Program-made: the position numbers and the translations under genes
Part shown: one piece after another, positions 37,113 through 45,190 of the stretch
How the letters are laid out: the number at the start of each line of letters is the position of its first letter
How positions within the stretch are numbered: position 1 is the first letter of the stretch
Notes under the pieces: generated by a model
The model's input: only the letters and a program-made list of their open reading frames with translations
The model's database searches: none
What the model was told of the DNA's origin: nothing
Source: Streptomyces erythrochromogenes
GTDB taxonomy: Bacteria > Actinomycetota > Actinomycetes > Streptomycetales > Streptomycetaceae
DNA: 64,000 nucleotides
Direction: 5' to 3'
Assembly (NCBI RefSeq): GCF_036170895.1
Contig: NZ_CP108036.1
Location: 930,001 to 994,000, forward strand

Positions 37113-37463
37113 TCAGGTGGTCGGCCGGTGTCCTGTGGCCGAGTCGAGATCGGGGTGGATGGTGAAGACCCGGTCGAGACCGACGATGCGCAGGATACGG
37201 ATCGTGTTGTCCGGCACGGCCGCCAGGACGATGTCGGCCTGGGCGGCGACGGCGTGGTTCCGGGCGACGATGAGGGCGGTGATACCGCTGGAGTCGCAGA
37301 ACCGTATGCGGGACAGATCCAGGACGAGGCGTTGTCCTGGTTCCAGGCTGAGGGTCGTCACCGCCTGTCGGAGGCGGGGGGCCTGGTCGTAGTCGAGGTC
37401 GCCGGCGATTTCCAGAACGGGGCCGGGGCCGGCTTCTCGGATGGTGATCGTCAGGGCGCTCAT
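37113..37463 (-). CDS. STAS-domain anti-sigma factor antagonist (RsbV-like)
   Basis: The 116-residue protein shows TITIREAGPGPVLEIAGDLD, LVLDLSRIRFCDSSGITALI with the phosphorylatable Ser in DSSG, and LRIVGLDRVFTIHPDLD. RsbV/SpoIIAA proteins release sigma factors by binding anti-sigma kinases when unphosphorylated. Its ATG overlaps the phosphatase stop by four bases, so it is the obvious substrate of that phosphatase. Confidence 0.9.
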   Translation of the reverse strand: MSALTITIREAGPGPVLEIAGDLDYDQAPRLRQAVTTLSLEPGQRLVLDLSRIRFCDSSGITALIVARNHAVAAQADIVLAAVPDNTIRILRIVGLDRVFTIHPDLDSATGHRPTT

Positions 37464-38746
37464 GTCGGATCGTACTCTCGCGCGACGGGGAGGGGGCGGG
37501 GCACGCCGAGGGCGAGCAGCGCCGTGTCGTCGTCCAGGCCTTCGCCGAAGCCGTCCAGCAGGCCGGTGAGGGCTGTGACCAGCTCATGTGCCCCGGCCTG
37601 GGCGATGCCGGCGGTGAAGGCCCGCAGGGCTTCCTCCCCGTACAGCTCGCGGTTCGTGCCGACGCGGGCTTCGGTGAGGCCGTCCGTGTAGAGCAGCAGG
37701 GTGTCGCCCGGGCCGAGGATGGTCCCGGCCGGGGTGAAGTGGGGGTGGGGCAGGATTCCGATGAGGAGGCCGCCGGGGGTGGGCAGGTAGTCGGCCCGGC
37801 CGTCGGCGCGCACGACGAGTGCGGGGGGATGGCCGCCGGACGCCAGGTGCACGGCAACCGTTCCGGCGGCGGTGTCGGGTTCCAGCACGCCGAAGATCGC
37901 GGTGCAGTAGCGCGGGTCCCCGCTCGTGAACCGCTCGTGGAGGACGGTGTTCAGGGTGGTGAGCACGGCTGTGGGGTCGCGGTCGTGGAGTGCTGCGGCA
38001 CGCAGGGTGTAGCGGGCCAGGGAGGTCACGGCGGCGGCCTGGGGGCCCTTGCCGCAGACGTCACCGAGAAAGAACGCCCACCGCTTGTCGTCCAGGGGGA
38101 ACAAGTCGTAGAAGTCTCCGCCGAGCCGGTCGACGGAGGCCGTGTGGTAGTAGGAGGCCGCCTCCATTCCGGGCACCGGGGGCAGGGCGGCCGGGAGCAG
38201 GCTCTGCTGGAGCACCGCGAGTGCTTCCCGGAGGCGTTCCCGGTCGGATTCGGCGCGGCGGCGTGCCTCCTCCGCCGCCCGGCGCTCGCGGAGCAGTTCG
38301 CCTTCGTAGGCACGGCGCTGTCGCGCGTCGAAGACGGTGGTGCGGATCAGTATCGGTTCGCCGTCGCTGCTGGTCTTCAGGGTGGAGGTGACCAGGACCG
38401 GGAGTCGCCGGCCGCCCGGCGCCTTGAGTTCCAGCGCGATCTCGCTGATCTTTCCCTGCATGCGCAGGAGGGGGGCGAAGTGCGTCTCGTGGTAGAGCCT
38501 GCCGCCGACGGTGAGGAAGTCGGTGAGGCGTTTGCGGCCCACGACTTCCTCGCGTGTCAGGCCGAGCCAGCCCAGGAGCGTCCCGTTGATCCTTGCGATG
38601 GTGCCGTCCATCAGGGTGGACAGGTATCCGCAGGGGGCGGATTCGTAGAGTTCCTCGGCGGTGTCCTCCAGCAGCGACGAGAACACGGCGTTGGTGGCCT
38701 CCTCTTCGCCCTCGGGCCGCTCCGGGTTCTGGGCCGTGCGGCCCAT
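37460..38746 (-). CDS. rsbP: PAS-PP2C phosphatase (RsbP-like)
   Basis: The 428-residue product from ATG 38746 has a PAS domain (residues 30-150: LYESAPCGYLSTLMDGTIAR, LLGWLGLTREEVVGRKRLTD). A charged coiled coil follows (LLRERRAAEEARRRAESDRE), then a SpoIIE-type phosphatase from about 195 (GGDFYDLFPLDDKRWAFFLG, DVCGKGPQAAAVTSL, YTDGLTEARVGTNRELYGEE, DDDTALLALG). The architecture equals RsbP of Bacillus. The gene lies between the RsbQ-like hydrolase and the STAS gene with overlapping stops and starts on both sides. Confidence 0.9.
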   Translation of the reverse strand: MGRTAQNPERPEGEEEATNAVFSSLLEDTAEELYESAPCGYLSTLMDGTIARINGTLLGWLGLTREEVVGRKRLTDFLTVGGRLYHETHFAPLLRMQGKISEIALELKAPGGRRLPVLVTSTLKTSSDGEPILIRTTVFDARQRRAYEGELLRERRAAEEARRRAESDRERLREALAVLQQSLLPAALPPVPGMEAASYYHTASVDRLGGDFYDLFPLDDKRWAFFLGDVCGKGPQAAAVTSLARYTLRAAALHDRDPTAVLTTLNTVLHERFTSGDPRYCTAIFGVLEPDTAAGTVAVHLASGGHPPALVVRADGRADYLPTPGGLLIGILPHPHFTPAGTILGPGDTLLLYTDGLTEARVGTNRELYGEEALRAFTAGIAQAGAHELVTALTGLLDGFGEGLDDDTALLALGVPRPLPVAREYDPT

Positions 38747-39549
38747 CACCGCAGCTCCCGCAGGAACGTGCGGATGGCCGACGTGGTGGCCTCGGGGGCG
38801 CTGAGCTGGGGGCAGTGACCCGTTGCGTCCAGGGTGACCAGGCGGCTTCCGGGGATGGCCGCGTGGACGTGGGCGCCCACCTCTCGCGGTGCGATCGCGT
38901 CCTGGGCGCACTCCAGCACCAGCGTCGGCACGGTCACCGACTTCAGGTCGCCGCGGCTGTCGGAGAGGAACGTGGTGCGGGCGAATACGCGGGCCATGGC
39001 CGGATCGGCGGCGCAGAAGCTGTGGGCCAGCTCCTCCCCCAGCTCCGGACGGTCCGGGTTGCCCATGATCACCGGCGCCATGGCGGCGGACCAGCCGAGG
39101 TAGTTGGACTCGATCGACTCCAGCAGCTCGTCGATGTCCTCGGCACTGAAGCCGCCGCGGTAGGTGTCGTCGTCGATGTAGCGCGGTGACGGACCGACCA
39201 TGGCCAGGGAGGAGAACCGCTCGGGGGCGACGGCCGCCGCGCGGACTCCGATCATGGAGCTGACCGAATGCCCTACGAAAGCCACGTCTTCCAGGTCCAG
39301 GGCCTCGCAGACCTCGATCACGTCACGGGCATAGCCGTCCAGCGACATGTACCGCTGGTCGCTCCACGCGGATGGATCGGAGCCGCCCGAACCCACGTAG
39401 TCGAACAGGACCACGTGGAATTCCCCGGCCAGCGCGGGCGCGACGAGCCGCCACATGTTCTGGTCGCAGCCGAACCCGTGCGCCAGCACCACCACCTGCC
39501 TGCCGGGTGATCCGATGACCTTTACGTTGTTCCTGCGGAGGATGTCCAT
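38746..39549 (-). CDS. rsbQ: RsbQ-like alpha/beta hydrolase
   Basis: The 267-residue protein carries a full triad: Ser95 in FVGHSVSSMIG, Asp217 in ECAQDAIAP and His245 in DATGHCPQLSAPE. AHGFGCDQNMWRLVAPAL and FDYVGSGGSDPSAWS are hallmarks of the RsbQ/KAI2/D14 group. In Bacillus RsbQ turns over an unknown small hydrophobic molecule and is needed for RsbP to respond to energy stress. The stop overlaps the next start by one base (TGATG). Its place at the head of the RsbP-RsbV operon supports the assignment. Confidence 0.9.
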   Translation of the reverse strand: MDILRRNNVKVIGSPGRQVVVLAHGFGCDQNMWRLVAPALAGEFHVVLFDYVGSGGSDPSAWSDQRYMSLDGYARDVIEVCEALDLEDVAFVGHSVSSMIGVRAAAVAPERFSSLAMVGPSPRYIDDDTYRGGFSAEDIDELLESIESNYLGWSAAMAPVIMGNPDRPELGEELAHSFCAADPAMARVFARTTFLSDSRGDLKSVTVPTLVLECAQDAIAPREVGAHVHAAIPGSRLVTLDATGHCPQLSAPEATTSAIRTFLRELR

Positions 39550-39610
39550 CCGGTCGTCCTGTTCATTGGGCTGGAGTCGTCGGCGCTGCCGCCGGAAACG
39601 GGTCCCCCGC

Positions 39611-39922
39611 TCAGACGGCCACCGGGGTGCCGAGCATCGCGGATGCCTGCTGCAGAGGGGTGAGGACGCGCGTGGGCGCGGCGGCCCGGGGAATGCCGCG
39701 GCAGGTGAAGCCGAGCTGGGTCATGGCCCGGACGACTTCGCCGGCGCTGAAGTCGCGGCGGTCCTGGCGGGTGATGACCTGACCGACCTGCTTGACGGGG
39801 TAGGTACGGCGGCCGATGGTCACGGACTCGCCGAGGACCGGCTCGGGTTTGATGCCCTTCATCGATTCCAGGACGCCGCTCTTGGTGAGATCGAACGGGA
39901 AGCGGGCGATGACGCAGCGCAT
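39611..39922 (-). CDS. SCO5918-family protein
   Basis: A 103-residue protein: RCVIARFPFDLTKSGVLESM, ESVTIGRRTYPVKQVGQVIT, RQDRRDFSAGEVVRAMTQLG. It matches a small Streptomyces family that stands next to the same DEAD-box helicase and CBS genes. It contains a basic, probably nucleic-acid-binding core, but no function is known. It is read in the same direction as the helicase, which suggests a role in RNA handling in the cold. Confidence 0.65.
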   Translation of the reverse strand: MRCVIARFPFDLTKSGVLESMKGIKPEPVLGESVTIGRRTYPVKQVGQVITRQDRRDFSAGEVVRAMTQLGFTCRGIPRAAAPTRVLTPLQQASAMLGTPVAV

Positions 39923-39977
39923 GGGGCCTCACAGGGAGAAGGAATCGGGACGGTTGCACGCGGGGCGGGGGGAGCGG

Positions 39978-40376
39978 TCAGCGGGCGAGGGCGAGGACGC
40001 CCGGAGCGCTGCTCTGTCCGTCGACGACGGGGAGGGCGTCAAGTCGGCGGTGGCGCATTCCGGCCCCGGCCGTCATGGTCACGGGGAAGGTGGCCGGCGC
40101 GCGGTCACCGAGGACGTCGCGGAGCCGGACCCGGTCCGTGTACGCGGCGCCGTCGCGGACGGCGGCGAGCTGGGCCGGGGTCACCACCCCGGTGCACAGG
40201 CCGTCGTCGTCGCAGACCCGCAGATGGCGCGCACGGGCACTGGCCATGACGGACAGGGCCACTTCCACCGTCATGTCGTCGGAGACCTGGGGTGAGGCGG
40301 TCTCCTGGGCGTCGTCCGCCGCCCGGTGCCCGGGGTCGGCGACGGCCGTGCGGGGTTGCATCTGGACCAGCGTCAA
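39978..40376 (-). CDS. CBS-domain protein
   Basis: The 132-residue protein starts best at TTG 40376, which has AGGAGG six bases upstream. It reads VSDDMTVEVALSVMASARAR, HLRVCDDDGLCTGVVTPAQL and then a second motif that ends HRRLDALPVVDGQSSAPGVL. This gives a compact CBS pair that may bind an adenine nucleotide. It lies between the helicase and the SCO5918-like gene. Confidence 0.65.
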   Translation of the reverse strand: MTLVQMQPRTAVADPGHRAADDAQETASPQVSDDMTVEVALSVMASARARHLRVCDDDGLCTGVVTPAQLAAVRDGAAYTDRVRLRDVLGDRAPATFPVTMTAGAGMRHRRLDALPVVDGQSSAPGVLALAR

Positions 40377-40421
40377 AAGGTGCCTCCTGCAGAGGTGGGT
40401 CAGGGTGCGGATCACGTGGTG

Positions 40422-41933
40422 TCAGGCCGCCGCGTCGACGGAGGTCCGCCGCCCGGTGACGCGCCGGGCGGCCGAAGCGGAGCCGCGCCGGCCGCGGGGG
40501 GCCGTGCCGCGCTTGGGCCGGTCGGACGCCGGGGCGGTGATGACCACGGGGACGCCGGAGGGGGCCTGGGCGCCGGTGATCCTGTTCAGCGCTGCCTCAC
40601 CGGAGCGGACCTGGGTGGTCTGCGGGGTGATGCCGGCGGCGGCCATGAGGCGGGTCATGTCACGGCGCTGGTTCGGGGTGACGAGGGTGACGACGCTGCC
40701 GGACTCCCCGGCGCGGGCGGTGCGTCCGCCGCGGTGGAGGTAGTCCTTGTGGTCGGTCGGGGGGTCCACGTTGACGACGAGGTCGAGGTTGTCGACGTGG
40801 ATGCCGCGGGCGGCGACGTTGGTGGCGACCAGGACGGTGACGTGTCCCGTCTTGAAATGGGCCAGGGTGCGGGTGCGTTGGGGCTGGGACTTGCCGCCGT
40901 GCAGGCCGGCCGCGCGTACTCCGCTGCTGAGGAGGTCCTGGGTGAGCCGGTCCACCGCGTGCTTGGTGTCCAGGAACATGATCACTCGGCCGTCGCGCGC
41001 CGCGATCTCGGTCGTCATCCGCTGCTTGTCGGCGCCGTGGACGTGCAGTACGTGGTGTTCCATCGTCGTGACCGCGCCCTGGGAGGGGTCCACGGAGTGG
41101 ACCACGGGGTCGGTGAGGTAGCGACGGACCAGCAGGTCGACATTGCGGTCGAGGGTGGCGGAGAAGAGCATCCGCTGGCCCTCGGGGCGGACCTGGTCCA
41201 GGAGGGCGGTGACCTGGGGCATGAAGCCCATGTCGGCCATCTGGTCGGCTTCGTCCAGGACGGTGATCGCGACCTGGTTCAGCCGGCAGTCGCCGCGGTC
41301 GATGAGGTCCTTGAGCCGACCGGGGGTGGCGACGACGACCTCGGCGCCGCCGCGCAGCGCACTCGCCTGCCTGCCGATCGGCATGCCGCCGACGACGGTG
41401 GCCATACGCAGCTTGACCGCACGGGCGTAGGGGGCGAGGGCATCGGTGACCTGCTGGGCGAGCTCACGGGTCGGCACCAGGATCAGCGCCAGCGGCTGGC
41501 GGGGCTCGGCGCGCTGCCCGGCGGTACCGGCCAGCAGGGCAAGACCGAAGGCCAGCGTCTTGCCGGATCCGGTTCGGCCGCGGCCCAGGACGTCACGGCC
41601 CGCCAGAGTGTTCGGGAGGGTCGCGCCCTGGATCGGGAACGGGACGGAGACTCCCTGGGCGGTGAGCGCGGCGAGGAGCTCGGGGGGCATGTCGAGGTGC
41701 GCGAACTCCTCGACGGCCGGCAGTGCGGGCGTGATCGTCTTCGGCAGGGCGAATTCACCCTGCGTCGCGGCGGACCGCCGGCCGTAGCCGCCCGAACGGC
41801 TCGGACCTCCCGAACGGCTCGGGGCGGACGAACCGAGGCGACTGCTACGACCCGAGCCGGCGGCATATGCGAAACCCGCACCGCCGGTGCGGCGCGGGTT
41901 GCGGGACGAACGGTTGGTACGTGTGGGGTTCAT
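40422..41933 (-). CDS. DEAD-box RNA helicase (cold-shock type)
   Basis: The 503-residue helicase has every motif: the Q motif (FPIQGATLPNTLAGRDVLGR), GRTGSGKT, PTRELAQQV, TPGRLKD, VLDEADQMADMGF, FSATLD, then IMFLDTKHAVDR, VATNVAARGIHVDNLDLVVN and HRGGRTARAGESGS. The N-terminus is a Ser/Gly/Arg-rich tail and the C-terminus a basic Arg/Ser tail that may bind RNA. Such helicases unwind structured RNA, often in the cold. The cold-shock gene lies 250 bases upstream on the same strand. Confidence 0.92.
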   Translation of the reverse strand: MNPTRTNRSSRNPRRTGGAGFAYAAGSGRSSRLGSSAPSRSGGPSRSGGYGRRSAATQGEFALPKTITPALPAVEEFAHLDMPPELLAALTAQGVSVPFPIQGATLPNTLAGRDVLGRGRTGSGKTLAFGLALLAGTAGQRAEPRQPLALILVPTRELAQQVTDALAPYARAVKLRMATVVGGMPIGRQASALRGGAEVVVATPGRLKDLIDRGDCRLNQVAITVLDEADQMADMGFMPQVTALLDQVRPEGQRMLFSATLDRNVDLLVRRYLTDPVVHSVDPSQGAVTTMEHHVLHVHGADKQRMTTEIAARDGRVIMFLDTKHAVDRLTQDLLSSGVRAAGLHGGKSQPQRTRTLAHFKTGHVTVLVATNVAARGIHVDNLDLVVNVDPPTDHKDYLHRGGRTARAGESGSVVTLVTPNQRRDMTRLMAAAGITPQTTQVRSGEAALNRITGAQAPSGVPVVITAPASDRPKRGTAPRGRRGSASAARRVTGRRTSVDAAA

Positions 41934-42184
41934 TCAGAACCTTCCTTGATACGGCACGCATCAAGGAATTTCCGCCGCGGAAGAACATCGCGGGGAATCG
42001 CAAGAACGGACCGAATGGAATGAGAAATCGAGCCTGGGCCGCAGAATATCTGCGTCGACGCGGGCACGAATTGAGGTGCCGTCGAGCGGAGGTGACCGGC
42101 AGGTGAACCGCTGCGGGAGAGTGTCCGCAGCTGAGGCCCGCACCCCGAGGGATGCGGGCCCCAGCTACAAATGGTGCGTGAGCG

Positions 42185-42388
42185 TCAGGCGAGAACGATG
42201 TTCTCGGCCGTCGGGCCCTTCTGGCCCTGCGCGACGTCGAAGGTGACCTTCTGGCCTTCGGTCAGCTCACGGAAGCCTTGTGCGGCGATGTTCGAGAAGT
42301 GGGCGAACACGTCGGCGCCGCCACCATCCTGCTCGATGAAGCCGAAACCCTTTGCTGCATTGAACCACTTCACGGTACCGGATGCCAT
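42185..42388 (-). CDS. Cold-shock protein (CspA/ScoF type)
   Basis: A 67-residue single cold-shock domain: [60 protein letters not shown]. The RNP1 (KGFGFI) and RNP2 (DVFAHF) motifs bind single-stranded RNA and DNA. The protein keeps RNA unfolded and would support the helicase downstream. The leader is more AT-rich than its surroundings and could be a regulated 5' UTR. Confidence 0.95.
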   Translation of the reverse strand: MASGTVKWFNAAKGFGFIEQDGGGADVFAHFSNIAAQGFRELTEGQKVTFDVAQGQKGPTAENIVLA

Positions 42389-42715
42389 GTCAAATCTCCT
42401 TTGGGGCAGTACACCGGCATCCGCAATGGACGGACACCGTGTCGCCGCGATGATGCCCCGGCCGGAAATCAAACCCGGAAATACAGAGTGCCCCCATGCG
42501 ACCCGAAGACCGACTGTGGACGCACTTGAGTTTTGGGAACCACAACTGCAACTGAGATCGACAATAGCACGCCGTAGCGGTCCGCGTACGTGAAATCAAT
42601 TCACCCTGGCCGCCGCACCAAAAACCCTCTCCGCATGGACCGCTAAATCCTCGCACCGCCGCGACAGATATTGGCAGCCCGGGCTCCACGTTTCCGGCGG
42701 AGCGGATCGCGCAGC
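42389..42715. other. Leader/promoter region of the cold-shock gene
   Basis: No gene is seen. Cold-shock genes usually have long regulated 5' UTRs, and this 327-base stretch is the place for one. Its right part is AT-richer than most of the window. I cannot place a promoter with confidence. Confidence 0.4.
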
Positions 42716-42744
42716 AAAAACGCCCACACCATGGGCGTGGGCGT
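42716..42744 (-). terminator. Rho-independent terminator of the MerR-type gene
   Basis: On the minus strand ACGCCCAC (42744-42737) pairs with GTGGGCGT (42727-42720), followed by a run of five T. It lies about 85 bases after the MerR-type stop and before the cold-shock gene. Confidence 0.7.
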
Positions 42745-42827
42745 CTGGGGAACTTCCGGATGACGACAGCCGGCGGGCGGGACACGGCCGGACGCACGGG
42801 CCGCCGGGAACGGCGGGCCCGCTCGGC

Positions 42828-43178
42828 TCAGTCCGCCGTCGGTGGACCGGACGACCCGGCGGCACGGCGGTACTCGTCGTTGAGGCGCTGGGCCTCCTCG
42901 AGCTGGTCCTCGAGGATGATGATGCGGCAGGCCGCCTCGACGGGGGTCCCCTGGTCGACGAGCTCCCTGGCGCGGGCCGCGATGCGCAGCTGGTAGCGGG
43001 AGTAGCGGCGGTGGCCGCCCTCTGAGCGGAGCGGCGTGATGAGGCGCGCTTCGCCGATGGCGCGGAGGAAGCCCGGGGTGGTGCCGAGCATCTCGGCGGC
43101 ACGGCCCATGGTGTAGGCGGGGTAGTCGTCGTCGTCCAGGTGCCCGCCGAGCGGGCCTGTCGGATTCTCTGCTGTCAT
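42828..43178 (-). CDS. MerR-like helix-turn-helix protein
   Basis: A 116-residue protein from ATG 43178, with AGAGAGGTG upstream. The HTH is YTMGRAAEMLGTTPGFLRAI, GEARLITPLRSEGGHRRYSR and YQLRIAARARELVDQGTPVE. The GGHRRYS wing is typical of MerR. A helical stretch (EDQLEEAQRLNDEYRRAAG) forms the usual dimer coil. No ligand-binding domain follows. The position upstream of the cold-shock gene suggests a role in stress control. Confidence 0.8.
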   Translation of the reverse strand: MTAENPTGPLGGHLDDDDYPAYTMGRAAEMLGTTPGFLRAIGEARLITPLRSEGGHRRYSRYQLRIAARARELVDQGTPVEAACRIIILEDQLEEAQRLNDEYRRAAGSSGPPTAD

Positions 43179-43767
43179 TGCACCTCTCTCTGAAACATGT
43201 GGAGGCCCTGGCGCCGTACGGCACCAGGGCCCCGAGGGAACTTCTACACCATCTGCCGACGCCAGTACGGGGCCGGCCTTCTGTTTCCGCCTGCCCGACT
43301 CGAAAGGCGTCGGGCCTGCGGGGATCGCGGTTGCTTGACCGGAGACGACCTCACTGTCGATGTCCTGCGGCACCCGGGCTCAAGACCTCCGCCCGGGCGA
43401 TCCCGATGGCGGTTCGCCCCTCCGTTCTCCCCTCGCGGGGACCGCGCACGTACTGCCACTGCTTCTCTGACTGCTCGCCCGGCAGTTCATCTCTGTCGAG
43501 CCTGCTGTCTCTCCGCGCTACGGGAGAAACCATAACCAGGACACCACCACATGTCTACTCTGGCGAAGATAGATTTCGTGTTCCACAGGGAAGTGATCGA
43601 TCTCGAACAACGACGAGCCCCTCGGGTCCCGCACCGAACCACCACCGCGTCAGGAAGAGCCCCGCGGTGCACCAGGGCCCGGTCCGCACGGTGTGGCGCA
43701 GCCGGGGGCCCGACGTCCGGCCGGTGCTGATCGAGCGGCGTGGACCCGGCCGTCCGCCCGGACCGCG
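43179..43767. other. 589-base region without a supported gene
   Basis: I find no recognisable coding or RNA gene. A frame at 43551 (MSTLAKIDFVFHREVIDLEQ and onward) is open for about 59 codons but loses protein-like content after 22 residues. Promoters for the MerR-type gene should be near the left end. Confidence 0.4.
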
Positions 43768-44157
43768 CTACCCGCGGCCGTGCTTGCCGGGCGGGTCCTG
43801 GGGGTCCACGCCCGTCGAGGCGGAAGCGTCCTTCGAACCGCTGGGACGCTGCGACCGGCCCCGGGGACCCTGGTCGTGCATGCCCTTCTCTCCCGAACCC
43901 TTGCCCTGGTCCTCCCCGCGCGCGCCCCTGCTCTTCACCGGCTCGCCGTGGGGGTTTCCCGCCTCCTCCTTGGAAACCGTCCGACCAGGACCCTTGTCCG
44001 GGGCGTACTTCTCCGGGTGGAAGGAACGGTGGGCGCTCGGATTGTCCTGCTGACGGGTCTCGTCCACGTCCGGCGACCAGCCGTGCTGCTTGGTGCCCTC
44101 GTGGCGACTCGCGCCCTTGCCGCGGGCGGGCTCGGACGGCTTCGGCTGCTTCGTCAT
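43768..44157 (-). CDS. Highly charged, probably disordered protein
   Basis: A 129-residue protein from ATG 44157: TKQPKPSEPARGKGASRHEG, RSFHPEKYAPDKGPGRTVSK, EKGMHDQGPRGRSQRPSGSK. It is rich in Lys, Arg, Gly, Ser, Glu and Pro, has no Cys and no hydrophobic stretch, and resembles hydrophilin-like stress proteins of actinobacteria. I do not recognise a family. Setting among stress genes fits a protective role, which is inference. Confidence 0.5.
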   Translation of the reverse strand: MTKQPKPSEPARGKGASRHEGTKQHGWSPDVDETRQQDNPSAHRSFHPEKYAPDKGPGRTVSKEEAGNPHGEPVKSRGARGEDQGKGSGEKGMHDQGPRGRSQRPSGSKDASASTGVDPQDPPGKHGRG

Positions 44158-44412
44158 GGCATGGCCTGCCTCTGTCTCGGGATGGGCGCACGGGTACACG
44201 CGCCTCTACCGCTGTCCTGTCATCGTCCCACCCTTCACCGAACTGGTCCCCTCGGCGGCCTGGAACCCGAAGCGGACCCTGCCTTTCGGCAACGGCCGAC
44301 ACCGGGGCGGACGGTTCACCCGGCTGAGCGGCACGATCGGGCTGCCCGAGCCCCGGGCCGTGCGCCCCGAGATCCGTTGAATTTCCCTGCTTCCGGCGAG
44401 AAATCACCATTT

Positions 44413-44437
44413 GCATGGCAGTTCGGAACCGGGGTAG
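44413..44437 (+). promoter_or_regulatory. Sigma-B-like promoter before the 44490 gene
   Basis: GCAT, 15 bases, then GGGTAG. This nearly fits the Streptomyces general-stress consensus GNNT-N14-16-GGGTAY, with only the last base off. It ends 52 bases before the start codon. Confidence 0.4.
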
Positions 44438-44489
44438 GCGCAAGCCGTGCCCGGCAGATTGTCCGGGCACGGATCCAAGGAGCAGTTCC

Positions 44490-44909
44490 ATGATTCTCAT
44501 CCTCGGACTCATCATCCTGATCGCCGCTGCCGTCGTCGGCCTGGCCGGAGTATTCGGCAATACCGGCGTGGGGCACCAACTCGGCGCCGGCGGTGATTTC
44601 TCGATTTTCGGCTACCACGCCACGGGTTCGACCGGATCCCTCTTCCTGACCGGAATCATCGTCGGAGCCGTAGCCCTCCTGGGCCTGACCCTGGTCATGA
44701 TGGGCGCCCGCCGTTCGGCCCGTCGCTCAGCGCAATCCCGACAGGGACGGCGCGCATCACGCCGGGAGGCGGCCGTCGCGGACCGCGAGCACGATGACCT
44801 GATCCAGCAACGCGACGACGCCGACGCCCGCGCCGAGAGCAGTGCGCCGGTGGCCGAGACACCCCGTGATCGAGGCCGCTGGTTCGGCCACCGAGCCGCG
44901 CACCGCTGA
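44490..44909 (+). CDS. Two-helix membrane protein with a charged tail
   Basis: The 139-residue protein starts at ATG 44490 after AAGGAG. MILILGLIILIAAAVVGLAG is the first membrane helix and LFLTGIIVGAVALLGLTLVM the second, joined by a Gly-rich loop. The C-terminal 60 residues are Arg/Asp-rich and end in RGRWFGHRAAHR, a cytosolic coil. It resembles conserved Streptomyces stress membrane proteins of unknown function. A sigma-B-like promoter lies upstream. Confidence 0.6.
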   Translation: MILILGLIILIAAAVVGLAGVFGNTGVGHQLGAGGDFSIFGYHATGSTGSLFLTGIIVGAVALLGLTLVMMGARRSARRSAQSRQGRRASRREAAVADREHDDLIQQRDDADARAESSAPVAETPRDRGRWFGHRAAHR

Positions 44910-45190
44910 CAAAAGGGGAATGAATCGCATCGCTCGCGACATCGAGGGCGGGTGTGCGGGTAGCCGGACCCCATGAACCCCGGCAGCCACACCCCGCTCC
45001 GCGCTGTCGCGCCCGTCTGCGTCCTGTCCCCCTCCCCCGCGCCTTCGAGCTCCAAGTTGCCGACCGAACAGACCATGGCCGCCCTCGCCGCGAACACCGC
45101 CCACCTCGCCCGCCGCCTCAAGGCCGCGTCGTACCCGGCGAGCTGACCTGCCGCTTCACATCGGCGGCGGCGTCCCCAAGGAGAACGATC

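Noticed and set aside
42389-42600. Riboswitch or RNA thermometer in the cold-shock leader
   Set aside because: No conserved fold could be recognised by eye; only the general position speaks for it.
43551-43730. Short frame beginning MSTLAKIDFVFHREVIDLEQ
   Set aside because: Only the first 22 codons look protein-like; the rest is Arg/Thr/Cys-rich noise and no clear ribosome-binding site is placed correctly.
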